Source of the DNA: Nocardioides kongjuensis
GTDB lineage: Bacteria > Actinomycetota > Actinomycetes > Propionibacteriales > Nocardioidaceae
DNA: 64,000 nucleotides
Direction of reading: 5' to 3'
Assembly: GCF_013409625.1 (NCBI RefSeq)
Contig: NZ_JACCBF010000001.1
Location: 3,165,001 to 3,229,000 of the forward strand
In this document: positions 8,005 through 16,534 of the stretch, piece after piece
How the letters are laid out: every line of letters starts with the position of its first letter
Numbering within the stretch: position 1 is the first letter of the stretch
Position numbers and translations under genes: made by a program
Notes under the pieces: model-generated
Seen by the model: the letters and a program-made list of their open reading frames with translations, nothing else
Told to the model about the DNA's origin: nothing
Databases searched by the model: none

Positions 8005-9005
8005 GCGTACCCCAGCACGTCCTTCCGCTTCTCGCCCCACGCCAGCGCGGAGGAGATCGCCTCGTCCAGCGAGAGCTCGGTGCGCCAGCCCAGCAGCCGG
8101 AGCGCCTTGTCGGCGTTGGCGTACGCACCGGCCGCGTCGCCCGGTCGTGCCGGCGCCTCGACGACGGGGACCGGCTTCCCGACCACGCGCTCGACGGCCG
8201 CGAGCAGCTCGCGCACGGTCACGCCGTCGCCGGAGCCGAGGTTGATGTAGGTGTACGGCGCCCCGACCTCCTCCAGGACGGAGTCGAACTCCTCGATCGC
8301 CCGCACGTGCGCGCGGGCCAGGTCCCAGACGTGGATGTAGTCGCGGATACCCGTGCCGTCACGGGTCGGGTGGTCGGTGCCGGTGAGCGTGAAGCTCTCC
8401 CGGTAGCCGAGCGCGGTCTGCGCCATCAGCGGCACCACGTGGGTCGCGTCGCGCAGGTGGTAGCCGGTCGTCAGGTCGGGGTCGGCACCGATCGGGTTGA
8501 AGTAGCGCAGGATGATCGCCCGCAGGTCCGTGGCCTTCGCGAGGTCCTCGAGGACCTGCTCCATCATCCGCTTGGTCCGGGCGTACGGCGAGGTCGGGTC
8601 GACCGCGTCCTCCTCGGTCACCTCGAACTGCGGGGTGAGCGCGTACAGCGAGGCCGTCGAGGAGAACAGGATCCGCGGCTTGCCCAGCGCCGTGAGCTCG
8701 TCGAACATCTCCAGCGACTTCGCCACGTTGTCGCGGTAGTACTCGTAGGGCAGCTCGACCGACTCCGGCACGACGATCCTTGCCGCCATGTGCACGGTCG
8801 CGTCGAGGTCGGGGTGCTCGGACACGATCCGGCGCAGCAGCGCCCGGTCCGCGACGTCGCCCTCGTAGAAGATGCGGTCGCCGACGTACGCCCGCGGTCC
8901 GCTCAGCAGGGAGTCGAGGACCACCGGCGTGTGGCCGGCCTGCTCGAGCGCCTTCGCCGTGATCGATCCGAGGTACCCGGCGCCGCCGGTCACGAGAACC
9001 TTCAT
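8001..9005 (-). CDS. galE: UDP-glucose 4-epimerase
   Basis: A 334-residue extended SDR interconverting UDP-glucose and UDP-galactose. The NAD-binding GGAGYLGS is at residues 7-14. The substrate/catalytic block is FSSTASLYA with Tyr-Lys in SPYARTKRMME. LRYFNPIGADPD and RDYIHVWDLARAH are typical GalE motifs. It could supply UDP-galactose for the glycan locus downstream in the window, though the gene is 24 kb away. ATG 9005 follows TAGGGT by 6 bases. It is first in a two-gene operon with the amidase. Confidence 0.93.
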   Translation of the reverse strand: MKVLVTGGAGYLGSITAKALEQAGHTPVVLDSLLSGPRAYVGDRIFYEGDVADRALLRRIVSEHPDLDATVHMAARIVVPESVELPYEYYRDNVAKSLEMFDELTALGKPRILFSSTASLYALTPQFEVTEEDAVDPTSPYARTKRMMEQVLEDLAKATDLRAIILRYFNPIGADPDLTTGYHLRDATHVVPLMAQTALGYRESFTLTGTDHPTRDGTGIRDYIHVWDLARAHVRAIEEFDSVLEEVGAPYTYINLGSGDGVTVRELLAAVERVVGKPVPVVEAPARPGDAAGAYANADKALRLLGWRTELSLDEAISSALAWGEKRKDVLGYA

Positions 9006-9011
9006 GCCCCG

Positions 9012-9017
9012 ACCCTA
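9012..9017 (-). promoter_or_regulatory. Leaderless -10 hexamer for galE
   Basis: TAGGGT on the minus strand, 6 bases before the galE ATG. Confidence 0.5.
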
Positions 9018-9111
9018 CTGAGAGTCGGGCACCCGGGATCGGGCGATGCACCGCGCGGTTCACGACCCGCCAGTAAAGTCCTGGTGTCCACTGCTCCCCA
9101 GGAGGTTCCCC

Positions 9112-10293
9112 TTGCTCGCGCTCGACTGCGCCACCCAGTCCTACGACTGGGGTTCCGCCGACGCCATCCCGGGCTTCCTGCGCCGTGATGCCGACGGCCG
9201 GCGGGTCGCCGAGATGTGGGTCGGCACGCACCCGCTCGGTCCGGCCCAGGTGGTCGACGCCGCCGGCGAGAAGCGGCCGCTGACCGAGGTCGCGGGCGAG
9301 CTGGGCTTCATGCTCAAGGTGCTGGCCGCGGACCGGCCGCTCTCGATCCAGGTGCACCCGGACGCGCCACGCGCCGCCGCCGGGTTCGCGGCCGAGGAGG
9401 AGGCCGGGATCGCGATCAGCGCGCCCGAGCGGGTCTTCAAGGACCCCCACCCCAAGCCGGAGATGGTCTACGCCCTCACGACCTTCGACACCTTGGTCGG
9501 GCTCCGGCGCACCTCGGAGATCATGCGCCTGCTGCACGCGCTGGACCACCCGCTCGCCGACGAGCTGACGGCAGGGCTGGTCGAGAACAGCGGCTTCCCG
9601 GGCATCGTGCGACTGATCGAGGGCCTGCTCGCCGCACCGCCGAGCGGTGAGGTCGTCACCGAGGTCGCGCAGGCGTGCCAGAAGGCGCTCGACGCGGGCC
9701 TCGACGTCAAGCGCGCGTTCGAGACCGCCGTCGAGCTCGCCGAGACCAACCCCGGCGACGTGGGCGTCATCGTCTCGCTGCTGATGAACCGGCTCACGCT
9801 GCAGGCCGGCGAGGCGGCGTACCTCGCCACGGGGATCATCCACGCGCACCTGCGCGGGATGTGCCTGGAGGTGATGGTGTCGTCCGACAACGTGCTCCGT
9901 GCCGGGCTGACGACCAAGCACGTCGACCCCGAGGGCCTGGTGCGCTGCCTGGAGGAGGGCACCTCCCGCGCCGCCCGCGTCGAGCCGATCGTGTTCAACT
10001 TCTCCACCGACGTCTTCAGCCCGTGCGGCGACTTCGCGTTGTCGGTCACCCAGAGCTCACCGGCCGACCCGGCCGGCGTCGTCCTCCCGGCCTCCGGACC
10101 GCGGCTGCTGGTCTGCACCGGCGGCGAGGTGGCCCTGGCCAACCGTCGCGACGAGGTGCTGCGCCTGCGCCGCGGCGACGTCGCGTACGCCGACGCCGGC
10201 GACGGTGAGCTGCGGGTCGCCGGGACCGGCGAGATCGCCCAGGCGTTCGTGCCGGCCACCGACGCCCGCGGCCAGCTGTTCGACCTGCTCTGA
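9112..10293 (+). CDS. manA: Mannose-6-phosphate isomerase, class I
   Basis: A 393-residue zinc cupin that interconverts fructose-6-P and mannose-6-P, the entry step to GDP-mannose. The start is TTG 9112 because a strong GGAGG (9101-9105) lies at correct spacing and the protein then opens LLALDCATQSYDWGS, as the family does. Zinc/active-site motifs are LSIQVHPD (Gln/His) and KPEMVYAL (Glu), then the later LATGIIHAHLRGMCLEVM and the Arg of DNVLRAGLTTKHVD. GDP-mannose made from its product would feed the Gmd and GDP-mannose 3,5-epimerase genes at 52-58 kb. It ends against a terminator hairpin. Confidence 0.94.
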   Translation: MLALDCATQSYDWGSADAIPGFLRRDADGRRVAEMWVGTHPLGPAQVVDAAGEKRPLTEVAGELGFMLKVLAADRPLSIQVHPDAPRAAAGFAAEEEAGIAISAPERVFKDPHPKPEMVYALTTFDTLVGLRRTSEIMRLLHALDHPLADELTAGLVENSGFPGIVRLIEGLLAAPPSGEVVTEVAQACQKALDAGLDVKRAFETAVELAETNPGDVGVIVSLLMNRLTLQAGEAAYLATGIIHAHLRGMCLEVMVSSDNVLRAGLTTKHVDPEGLVRCLEEGTSRAARVEPIVFNFSTDVFSPCGDFALSVTQSSPADPAGVVLPASGPRLLVCTGGEVALANRRDEVLRLRRGDVAYADAGDGELRVAGTGEIAQAFVPATDARGQLFDLL

Positions 10294-10295
10294 GC

Positions 10296-10314
10296 CGGGC
10301 GCCCTCGGCGCCCG
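10296..10314. terminator. Bidirectional hairpin between manA and DUF2516 gene
   Basis: CGGGCGCC / GGCGCCCG, an 8-bp perfect stem with a CTC loop, placed between the convergent stops at 10293 and 10327. There is no clear U-tract, as is usual in actinobacteria. Confidence 0.6.
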
Positions 10315-10326
10315 CGGGTCACCGGG

Positions 10327-10647
10327 TCAGCGGCGGCGCAGGCCCGCAAGGGCCGGTCGCACGTCGGCCAGGTAGACCAGCGCCGCGACCAGCAGCGCGA
10401 GGTTGACCAGGCTCAACGGCACCGGCACCACCTGGATCAGCAGCCCGATCCCGAGGATCGCGCACCAGGCGGGCTTGGACATCTTGTCGGCCGCGGAGTA
10501 CGACTCGGCGGAGTACAGGATGGCGCTGACGAAGGCGAAGATCTTGATGGCGAGCAGCGCGAACGAGACGCCGATGAAGATCCACGCCTCGATGTCGGCT
10601 CCCGCGCCGAGCCAGCTCGGCAACGGGGGGACGAAGGCATCGCTCAT
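10327..10647 (-). CDS. DUF2516 family membrane protein
   Basis: A 106-residue protein with three hydrophobic stretches (IFIGVSFALLAIKIFAFVSA, WCAILGIGLLIQVVP, LALLVAALVYLA) and a basic tail. In mycobacteria a DUF2516 protein lies directly after the XRE regulator and hbhA (Rv0474-Rv0476), and the same order is seen here. Function is unknown. ATG 10647 follows TACGCT by 6 bases, giving it its own leaderless promoter. Confidence 0.85.
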   Translation of the reverse strand: MSDAFVPPLPSWLGAGADIEAWIFIGVSFALLAIKIFAFVSAILYSAESYSAADKMSKPAWCAILGIGLLIQVVPVPLSLVNLALLVAALVYLADVRPALAGLRRR

Positions 10648-10653
10648 GCCCCC

Positions 10654-10659
10654 AGCGTA
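10654..10659 (-). promoter_or_regulatory. Leaderless -10 hexamer for the DUF2516 gene
   Basis: TACGCT on the minus strand, 6 bases before the ATG at 10647. Confidence 0.5.
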
Positions 10660-10682
10660 GATGAGGGCCCGAGCACGCAGAA

Positions 10683-10710
10683 CGGCCCCGAGGCGGATGC
10701 CTCGGGGCCG
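10683..10710 (-). terminator. Terminator of the HbhA-like gene
   Basis: A perfect 12-bp stem CGGCCCCGAGGC / GCCTCGGGGCCG with a 4-base loop. It starts 17 bases after the HbhA-like stop and is followed on the minus strand by TTCTG. Confidence 0.8.
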
Positions 10711-10726
10711 CTCGTGCTCAACCGGT

Positions 10727-11368
10727 TCAGCTGGCCGGGGTGGCCTTCTTGGCCGGGGCCTTCTTGGCGGCGGGGGCCTTCTTGGCCGGCGCCTTCTTGG
10801 ACGGAGCGGCCTTCTTCGCGGCCGGGGCCTTCTTGGCAGCCGGGGCCTTCGTGGCGGCAGGGGCCTTCGTGGCCGTGGCCTTCGGGGCCTCGCCGGTGCG
10901 CAGCTTCACCACGACGCCCTCGCCGCGCTTGGCGAGGTCGGCGTAGAGCGCGGTGGCCGTGGCGACGTTCTCGTCGTACGCACCCTTGACGCTGCTCTGG
11001 ACCTTGGCCGGGAGGGCCTTGGCGTCGGCCTGCAGGCCGGCGATGCGGGCCTCGGCCTGGGTGCGGCGCTCGGCGAAGGTGGCGATGGCCTTGTCCTGCA
11101 GGCTCTTGGGCTCGGGGAGCTCGAAGCCCTTGACGGTGCTCTGCACGTCGGCCACGCGGGCGGTGACGTCCTTCTGCACGTCGGCGACGTAGGCGATGGC
11201 CTTGGCCTGCACGTCGGCGACGTAGGTCTTGACCTCCTCGACGGCCAGGTCGATCACGCCGACACCGGCGTAGATCGGCTTCGCGGCAGCCGCGGGGATC
11301 TCGGGGAGGTCGACCTTCTTGAGGTCGATGGTCGGGATCTCGATCTTGGGGAGCTCGAGCTTCGGCAT
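10727..11368 (-). CDS. Heparin-binding hemagglutinin (HbhA)-like protein
   Basis: A 213-residue protein. A short N-terminal part (PKLELPKIEIPTIDLKKVDL) precedes a long predicted coiled coil (about residues 30-140). The tail after residue 150 is made almost wholly of Lys/Ala/Pro repeats such as AKKAPAAKKAP. This is the layout of mycobacterial HbhA, a surface adhesin whose Lys-rich tail binds sulfated glycans; similar proteins also associate with membranes or DNA. ATG 11368 is preferred over the GTG four codons earlier because AAGGG then lies at usable distance. It lies just after the XRE gene, as in mycobacteria. Surface adhesion here is inference. Confidence 0.8.
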   Translation of the reverse strand: MPKLELPKIEIPTIDLKKVDLPEIPAAAAKPIYAGVGVIDLAVEEVKTYVADVQAKAIAYVADVQKDVTARVADVQSTVKGFELPEPKSLQDKAIATFAERRTQAEARIAGLQADAKALPAKVQSSVKGAYDENVATATALYADLAKRGEGVVVKLRTGEAPKATATKAPAATKAPAAKKAPAAKKAAPSKKAPAKKAPAAKKAPAKKATPAS

Positions 11369-11376
11369 TGCTGGTT

Positions 11377-11820
11377 TCACCCTTCGTTGGCGACGGCGTC
11401 AGAGTCCGTCTCGGTGTTGGTTGGCGCGTCTTCCTGCGCCGCTGCGGCCTCCGGGGAGCCGTCGGCTGCGTTGAGCGCGAGGAACGATGCGTAGACATCG
11501 AGGAGCGACTGCTTCTGTCGCTCGGTGAGGCCGGTGTCGCTGATGATGGCGAGCTCCACCGATCCCCCCACGCCGTCATCAGGGCTGAGGATCCCGGCCC
11601 TGATGTAGAGCTGCTCGGCGGAGATCCGCAGTGCCTTCGCGATCTGCTGGAGCACCTCGGCAGAAGGCTTGCGGAGCCCCCGCTCGATCTGGCTCAGGTA
11701 CGGGTTGGAGACACCCGCCTGGTCGGCGAGCTGCCGCAGGGACAGACGGGCGGACACCCGCTGCTCCTTGAGGTAGTCACCCAGCGACCCGACGGTCTTC
11801 CCCACCTTGCCCTTGGCCAT
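11377..11820 (-). CDS. XRE-family transcriptional regulator
   Basis: A 147-residue cytoplasmic regulator. A helix-turn-helix at about residues 14-70 (LSLRQLADQAGVSNPYLSQIERG is its core) is followed by an acidic, flexible tail with EAAAAQEDAPTNTETD. It matches the regulator that precedes hbhA in mycobacteria. The start is ATG 11820; an in-frame ATG three codons earlier (11829) is possible. The inverted repeat just upstream (11832-11849) is a plausible autoregulatory site. It ends 8 bases before the HbhA-like ATG, so the two are co-transcribed. Confidence 0.88.
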   Translation of the reverse strand: MAKGKVGKTVGSLGDYLKEQRVSARLSLRQLADQAGVSNPYLSQIERGLRKPSAEVLQQIAKALRISAEQLYIRAGILSPDDGVGGSVELAIISDTGLTERQKQSLLDVYASFLALNAADGSPEAAAAQEDAPTNTETDSDAVANEG

Positions 11821-11831
11821 GGGCACCATGG

Positions 11832-11849
11832 TGCTAGCAATAGTTAGCA
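11832..11849. promoter_or_regulatory. Inverted repeat upstream of the XRE gene, candidate operator
   Basis: TGCTA and TAGCA arms separated by 8 bases in a locally AT-rich stretch, 12 bases upstream of the XRE ATG. Position and symmetry suggest an operator for the regulator itself. Confidence 0.4.
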
Positions 11850-11954
11850 AAGTGCAAGCACCGGTGGCGTGAACTCGTTCACAAGCCCTGCTCGTGCGCT
11901 GGCCGACCGGTCCCACCTTTCACTGTTCAAATCGAATCAACTCACTCGACTCTG

Positions 11955-11960
11955 TACGAT
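11955..11960 (+). promoter_or_regulatory. Leaderless -10 hexamer for the CysC fusion gene
   Basis: TACGAT, then 7 bases, then GTG 11968. There is no Shine-Dalgarno sequence near the start. Confidence 0.65.
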
Positions 11961-11967
11961 CACCCGT

Positions 11968-13896
11968 GTGTCACGCCCGCCCCTGCCCCAGCACTGCCCG
12001 ACGCAGCGCGAGCTCGACGACCTCGAGCTGCTGACGTCCGGAGCAGCCGACCCGATCCGCGGGTTCAACGAGCCGGGCAGCCCCCTCACGCTCTCCCTGC
12101 CCGACGAGCTGCTCACGCATCTCGACGAGGGCAACGAGGTCGAGCTGGTCGACCCCGAGGGCCTGCCTCTCGCCCGGGTCTCCAGCGTGCTGCGCGGCGT
12201 CGCGGTGACGCCGTTGACGCACGCGCAGCACGGCCCCTTCCGCCGTCTGCACCTGTCCCCCGCTGCCGTTCGGGAGCAGTACGCCGGGCGCACCTTCGTC
12301 CCCGTCACCGACCTGATGACCGACGTCCAGGTCGAGCAGCTGCGCGGGCTCGGCCCGGTCGTGCTGCTCGCGCTCGTCGGCACGGGCACCCCCGCGGTCA
12401 GCCCGGTCGGCCTGCTCCGCGCGACGCTGCGGGTCGCCGAGGCGATCGACGCCGAGGTGGTCGCCGTACCGCTCGCCGACCACGGCTCGCTCGCCGACCC
12501 GGCACTGCGCATCTCCGTGCTGACGTCGTACGCGGACAGCGACCCGGTCGTGGAGCTCGCGTACGGCGGCCACCTCCTGCCCGGCCTCGCCGACATCGCC
12601 GAGGCCGAGCGCCCGCGCCTCGACCAGCAGGGCCTGGTGCTCTTCTTCACCGGTCTGTCCGGCAGCGGCAAGTCCACCCTCGCCCAGGCCCTGATGGACC
12701 GCCTGCTCGAGCACGGCGGCCGGAGCCTGACCAGCCTCGACGGCGACGTCGTGCGCCGCAACCTGTCCGCGGGCCTGACCTTCTCCAAGGAGGACCGCGA
12801 GACCAACATCCGCCGCATCGGCTGGGTGGCCGCGGAGATCTCCCGCCACGGCGGGATCGCGGTCTGCAGCCCGATCGCCCCCTTCGACGAGACCCGCCAG
12901 CAGGTGCGGGCGATGGTGGACCAGGCCGGCGGAGCGTTCTTCCTCGTCCACGTCGCGACGCCGCTCGAGGAGTGCGAGCGCCGTGACCGCAAGGGCCTGT
13001 ACGCCAAGGCCCGCCGCGGCGAGATCCCCGAGTTCACCGGCATCTCCTCGCCCTACGAGGAGCCGCAGGACGCCGACGTCCGCGTCGACACCACCGGCCG
13101 CACGATCGAGGAGGCCCTCGAGGACGTCGTCCTGGCGCTGCGCACGGCCGGGTACGTCGACCTCACGGCCCCCGAGCCGACCGCCACCGCGGCCCCCGCG
13201 GACCCGGCCCCCGGTCCCGAGATCGCCGAGATCGTAGCGGCCGGCCCGGACGTCGCCCCCGAGCCCGTCGACGAGGAGCCCTCCGGCGCCCGCACGACCA
13301 CCGGCGGCACGCGCTCGCTGCGGGTGCTCTTCGTGTGCACCGCCAACATCTGCCGCTCGCCGTACATGGAGCTCCGCTCGCGGGCCCTCGCCGGCGCCGA
13401 CAGCGGCATCGAGTTCGCCAGCGCAGGCACCCACGGCTTCAACGCGCACCGGGTCGACCGGACCATGGCCGAGGTGCTCTCCGAGCGCGGCGTCAGCGCC
13501 GACCTGGTCAACGGCTTCGCCAGCCGACCGCTGACCGACGACCTGATCGAGGCCGCCGACCTGGTGCTGACCGCCGAGGCGTCGCACCGGCAGTTCGTGC
13601 TCGAGGAGGTGCCGGGCGCCTTCCGCAAGGCGTTCACGCTGGCCCAGTTCGCCGAGTCGGTCGAGCGGGTCGACGCGGACCTGCACGGCGCCGAGCTCGT
13701 GACCGCCGTCGGCCACCGCCGGGCGGGCACGGCCGAGCACCACGACATCCGGGACCCGTACCGGCGGGGCAAGGCAGCAGCCGAGGTGTCGGCCGACCAG
13801 ATCGACGCCCTCCTCCAGTCCGTGCTGCGCCGCCTGGCTCAGCCCGCGACCGCCCGGACCTCCGCCCCGACCTCCGTACAGACAGGCGACGAGTAA
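11968..13896 (+). CDS. cysC: Adenylylsulfate kinase fused to degenerate ATP-sulfurylase N-domain and LMW tyrosine phosphatase
   Basis: A 642-residue three-part protein. Residues about 5-215 resemble the PUA/N-terminal half of ATP sulfurylase (LDDLELLTSGAADPIRGF, VELVDPEGLPLARV) but lack the catalytic QxRNPxH core. Residues about 222-410 are APS kinase, which makes PAPS from APS: P-loop GLSGSGKST, then SLDGDVVRRNLS, DRETNIRRIGWVA and KGLYAKARRGEIPEFTGI. A Pro/Ala-rich linker leads to a low-molecular-weight phosphatase (about 450-635) with VLFVCTANICRS (CX5R) and the acid loop DIRDPYRRG. CysN here has no APS-kinase domain, so this is the kinase partner of CysDN. The phosphatase target is unknown. 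Confidence 0.9.
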   Translation: MSRPPLPQHCPTQRELDDLELLTSGAADPIRGFNEPGSPLTLSLPDELLTHLDEGNEVELVDPEGLPLARVSSVLRGVAVTPLTHAQHGPFRRLHLSPAAVREQYAGRTFVPVTDLMTDVQVEQLRGLGPVVLLALVGTGTPAVSPVGLLRATLRVAEAIDAEVVAVPLADHGSLADPALRISVLTSYADSDPVVELAYGGHLLPGLADIAEAERPRLDQQGLVLFFTGLSGSGKSTLAQALMDRLLEHGGRSLTSLDGDVVRRNLSAGLTFSKEDRETNIRRIGWVAAEISRHGGIAVCSPIAPFDETRQQVRAMVDQAGGAFFLVHVATPLEECERRDRKGLYAKARRGEIPEFTGISSPYEEPQDADVRVDTTGRTIEEALEDVVLALRTAGYVDLTAPEPTATAAPADPAPGPEIAEIVAAGPDVAPEPVDEEPSGARTTTGGTRSLRVLFVCTANICRSPYMELRSRALAGADSGIEFASAGTHGFNAHRVDRTMAEVLSERGVSADLVNGFASRPLTDDLIEAADLVLTAEASHRQFVLEEVPGAFRKAFTLAQFAESVERVDADLHGAELVTAVGHRRAGTAEHHDIRDPYRRGKAAAEVSADQIDALLQSVLRRLAQPATARTSAPTSVQTGDE

Positions 13897-14898
13897 GTGG
13901 ACGACATCCTCACCCTGACCGCGCTCTCCATCGCGGCAGCCGGCTTCTTCGTCGGCATCGTCGTCGGCCTGACGGGCATGGGCGGCGGTGCGCTGATGAC
14001 GCCCGCGCTGATCTTCCTCGGCGTCGGCCACACCGCGTCGATCGTCACCGCCGACCTGACCGCCGCGGCGGTCTACAAGACCGGTGGCGCACTCACGCAC
14101 GCGAAGGAGGGCTCGCCCAACCTGCGCCTCGCCGGCTGGCTGATCCTCGGCTCGGTGCCGATGGCCTTCCTCGGGCCCTGGCTGGTCCAGGCGGTCACCG
14201 ACGACCCGACCGAGCTGGAGAAGACGCTCAAGCTGTGCATCGGCATCGCGCTGCTGTTCGCCGCGTCGACGTACGCCCTGCGCCTCTACATCAACCTCAA
14301 GCGGGTGCGCCGCGGCGGTGCGCTGCCCGACGACAACCCGCGGATCCGGCCGGTCCCGACGCTGCTCGTCGGCATGCTCGGCGGCCTGCTGGTCGGCGTC
14401 ACCAGCGTCGGCTCCGGCTCGGTCATCATGATCGCGCTGCTGATGCTCTACCCGGGGCTGTCGGCCGTCCGCCTGGTCGGCACCGACCTGGTCCAGGCCG
14501 TGCCGCTGGTGCTCAGCGCGGCGCTGGCCAACATCGCGATCCACGGCCTCGAGTGGGACCTGGTCATCCCGCTGGTCCTCGGCTCGGTCCCCGGCACGCT
14601 GCTCGGCTCCCGGCTCGCGCCGCGGGTGCCTCAGTCGTTCATCCGCCGCGGCATCGTGATCGTGCTGACGATGTCGGGCGTGGCCCTGCTGTTCAAGGCA
14701 GGTCTGCACCCGTTCGGCGAGGGCCACGAGACCCTCGAGGCCGTGCTGGTCGCCGCGATCGGCGTCGCGATGCTGGTGCTGGTCCCACTCGTGTGGGGCC
14801 TGCTGCGCAAGCAGCTCGGGATGTCGATGTTCGGCGCACCCACCGTGGCCGAGATCGAGTCGTTCGGCAGCCGCGACAAGAAGCGCACGCCCGCCTGA
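13897..14898 (+). CDS. TauE/SafE-family permease (putative sulfite/sulfonate transporter)
   Basis: A 333-residue membrane protein with about eight helices. The two half-repeats each carry the family glycine motif (VGLTGMGGGALMTP near residue 25 and LVGVTSVGSGSVIM near 170). It begins at GTG 13897 directly after the CysC-fusion stop, so it is co-translated with it. This suggests export or import of a sulfur compound tied to sulfate activation. Family members move sulfite, sulfoacetate or other anions, so the substrate is not certain. Confidence 0.88.
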   Translation: MDDILTLTALSIAAAGFFVGIVVGLTGMGGGALMTPALIFLGVGHTASIVTADLTAAAVYKTGGALTHAKEGSPNLRLAGWLILGSVPMAFLGPWLVQAVTDDPTELEKTLKLCIGIALLFAASTYALRLYINLKRVRRGGALPDDNPRIRPVPTLLVGMLGGLLVGVTSVGSGSVIMIALLMLYPGLSAVRLVGTDLVQAVPLVLSAALANIAIHGLEWDLVIPLVLGSVPGTLLGSRLAPRVPQSFIRRGIVIVLTMSGVALLFKAGLHPFGEGHETLEAVLVAAIGVAMLVLVPLVWGLLRKQLGMSMFGAPTVAEIESFGSRDKKRTPA

Positions 14899-14902
14899 GC
14901 GG

Positions 14903-15037
14903 TCAGCCGACCAGGAGCCGGCGCTGCTCCTCGGCGAAGAACGGCCGCTCGTGAGCGGCGGCCCGCGCGAGCCCGAACGTGAGCACGGCAGCGGCGGTGA
15001 CCCACGCGCCACCCGCGATTCCGATCAGCATCTCCAT
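14903..15037 (-). CDS. Tiny single-pass membrane peptide, paralogue A
   Basis: A 44-residue peptide: one hydrophobic helix (LIGIAGGAWVTAAAVLTFGL) followed by a short charged tail (ARAAAHERPFFAEEQRRLLVG). ATG 15037 follows AGGGGGA at good spacing. A second gene 90 bp upstream encodes a clear paralogue with the same AAAVLTFGLAR core. There is no known family. It lies convergent to the permease, 4 bases from its stop. Confidence 0.65.
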   Translation of the reverse strand: MEMLIGIAGGAWVTAAAVLTFGLARAAAHERPFFAEEQRRLLVG

Positions 15038-15125
15038 GGCAGTCCCCCTAGAACTGCCTCCACGGTACCCCCGTGCCCCGGCCCGATCCGTCCTCTGATC
15101 GGCGGATCCGGCTAGCCCTTTCGGG

Positions 15126-15260
15126 TCACCCGACCATGTCGAGGTCGCCGACCTTCTCGGCGTGGAACGACGGCCCCGCGGCGAGCGCCCGCGCGAGCCC
15201 GAACGTGAGCACGGCGGCTGCGACGGTCCACGCAGCGCCCAGCCCCACAAGAATTCCCAT
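15126..15260 (-). CDS. Tiny single-pass membrane peptide, paralogue B
   Basis: Another 44-residue peptide: MGILVGLGAAWTVAAAVLTF, then GLARALAAGPSFHAEKVGDL and DMVG. It shares helix, length and tail layout with paralogue A, and a run of about 27 identical bases around the AVLTFGLAR codons. ATG 15260 follows GGGGGG with about 8 bases spacing. The gene is too short for most gene callers, but conservation between two adjacent copies with separate ribosome sites argues it is real. Role unknown; it is possibly a subunit or regulator of a membrane complex. Confidence 0.6.
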   Translation of the reverse strand: MGILVGLGAAWTVAAAVLTFGLARALAAGPSFHAEKVGDLDMVG

Positions 15261-15326
15261 GAGCAACCCCCCAGTTGTCCCACATCGACGTTAGCGTGCC
15301 GCGACGGCGCCGCGAGGAGGTTGGAC

Positions 15327-15344
15327 GTCCTCCAATCAGAGGAC
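15327..15344 (-). terminator. Hairpin downstream of ugd
   Basis: GTCCTC / GAGGAC perfect 6-bp stem with a 6-base loop, 24 bases past the ugd stop. It separates ugd from the small peptide genes transcribed in the same direction. Confidence 0.5.
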
Positions 15345-15367
15345 ACGGGTCGTGGCCGCTGCCGCGA

Positions 15368-16534
15368 TCAGTCGCGGCCGTAGACGTCGCGCGTGTAGAC
15401 CTTGTCCGCGACGTCGTCGAGGGCGTCGGTGCGCCGGTTCGCGATGATGACGTCGGCCTTCGCCTTGAAGGTGTCGAGGTCCTTGATCACCTTCGAGCCG
15501 AAGAACCGCTTCTGGTCCAGCTCGGGCTCGAACACGACGACCTTCACGCCCTTCGCCTTGATCCGCTTCATCACGCCCTGCACCGCGGACTCGCGGAAGT
15601 TGTCCGATCCCGCCTTCATGGTGAGCCGGTGGATCCCGACGACCTTCGGGTTGCGGCGCAGCACGTCGTCGGCGATGAAGTCCTTGCGAGTGGTGTTGGC
15701 GTCGACGATCGCGCTGATCAGGTTCTGCGGGACGTCGCGGTAGTTCGCCTGCAGCTGCCGGGTGTCCTTCGGGAGGCAGTAGCCGCCGTACCCGAAGGAC
15801 GGGTTGTTGTAGTGCCCGCCGATGCGCGGGTCGAGGCCGACACCCTCGATGATCTGCCGGGTCGCGAGGCCGTGGGTGGCGGCGTACGTGTCGAGCTCGT
15901 TGAAGTACGCCACGCGCAGCGCGAGGTAGGTGTTGGCGAACAGCTTGATCGCCTCGGCCTCGGTGGAGCCGGTGAACAGCACCGGCACGTCCTCCTCGAC
16001 CGCACCCTGGAGCAGCAGCTTGGCGAACAGCCGGCCGGGCTCGGTGTCGGAGCCGACCACGATCCGCGACGGGTGCAGGTTGTCGTGCAACGCCCGGCCC
16101 TCGCGCAGGAACTCGGGGCTGAACAGGATCGACGCGGCGGGGTGCCGCTCGCGCAGGGTGTTCGTGTAGCCGACCGGCACGGTCGACTTGATGACGACGG
16201 TCGCGGCGGGGTTGGCCGCCAGCGCCGCCTTCGTGACCCGCTCGACGGTCGAGGTGTCGAAGCGGTCGGTCTCGGGGTCGTAGTTCGTCGGCGTCGCGAC
16301 GACGACGTACGACGCGTCGGCGTACGCCGCCCGCGCGTCCCGGGTCGCCTGCAGCGACAGCTCGGGCCGGCGCAGGTGCTCCTCGAGCTCGGGGTCGACG
16401 ATCGGCGAGCGGCGCTCGTTGACCGCCTCGATCCGGGCGGCGTCGACGTCGAGCACCCACACGTCGTTGTGCTGCGCGAGCAGCACGGCGTTGGACAGGC
16501 CGACGTAACCGGCCCCCACCACGGTGATCTTCAT
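15368..16534 (-). CDS. ugd: UDP-glucose 6-dehydrogenase
   Basis: A 388-residue NAD-dependent enzyme oxidising UDP-glucose to UDP-glucuronate for acidic surface glycans. The N-terminal Rossmann motif is [12 protein letters not shown], then [10 protein letters not shown] and [12 protein letters not shown]. The catalytic Cys lies in [12 protein letters not shown], after NNPSFGYGG. The C-terminal UDP-binding domain contains [18 protein letters not shown]. It is about 50 residues shorter than many Ugd proteins, matching the compact WecC/Ugd subgroup of firmicutes and actinobacteria. Start ATG 16534. Monocistronic. Confidence 0.92.
   Translation of the reverse strand: MKITVVGAGYVGLSNAVLLAQHNDVWVLDVDAARIEAVNERRSPIVDPELEEHLRRPELSLQATRDARAAYADASYVVVATPTNYDPETDRFDTSTVERVTKAALAANPAATVVIKSTVPVGYTNTLRERHPAASILFSPEFLREGRALHDNLHPSRIVVGSDTEPGRLFAKLLLQGAVEEDVPVLFTGSTEAEAIKLFANTYLALRVAYFNELDTYAATHGLATRQIIEGVGLDPRIGGHYNNPSFGYGGYCLPKDTRQLQANYRDVPQNLISAIVDANTTRKDFIADDVLRRNPKVVGIHRLTMKAGSDNFRESAVQGVMKRIKAKGVKVVVFEPELDQKRFFGSKVIKDLDTFKAKADVIIANRRTDALDDVADKVYTRDVYGRD

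Noticed and set aside
11971..15012. A 1013-codon open frame on the minus strand opposite the CysC fusion and the permease
   Set aside because: Shadow frame; the plus strand carries clear APS-kinase, PTP and TauE/SafE motifs.
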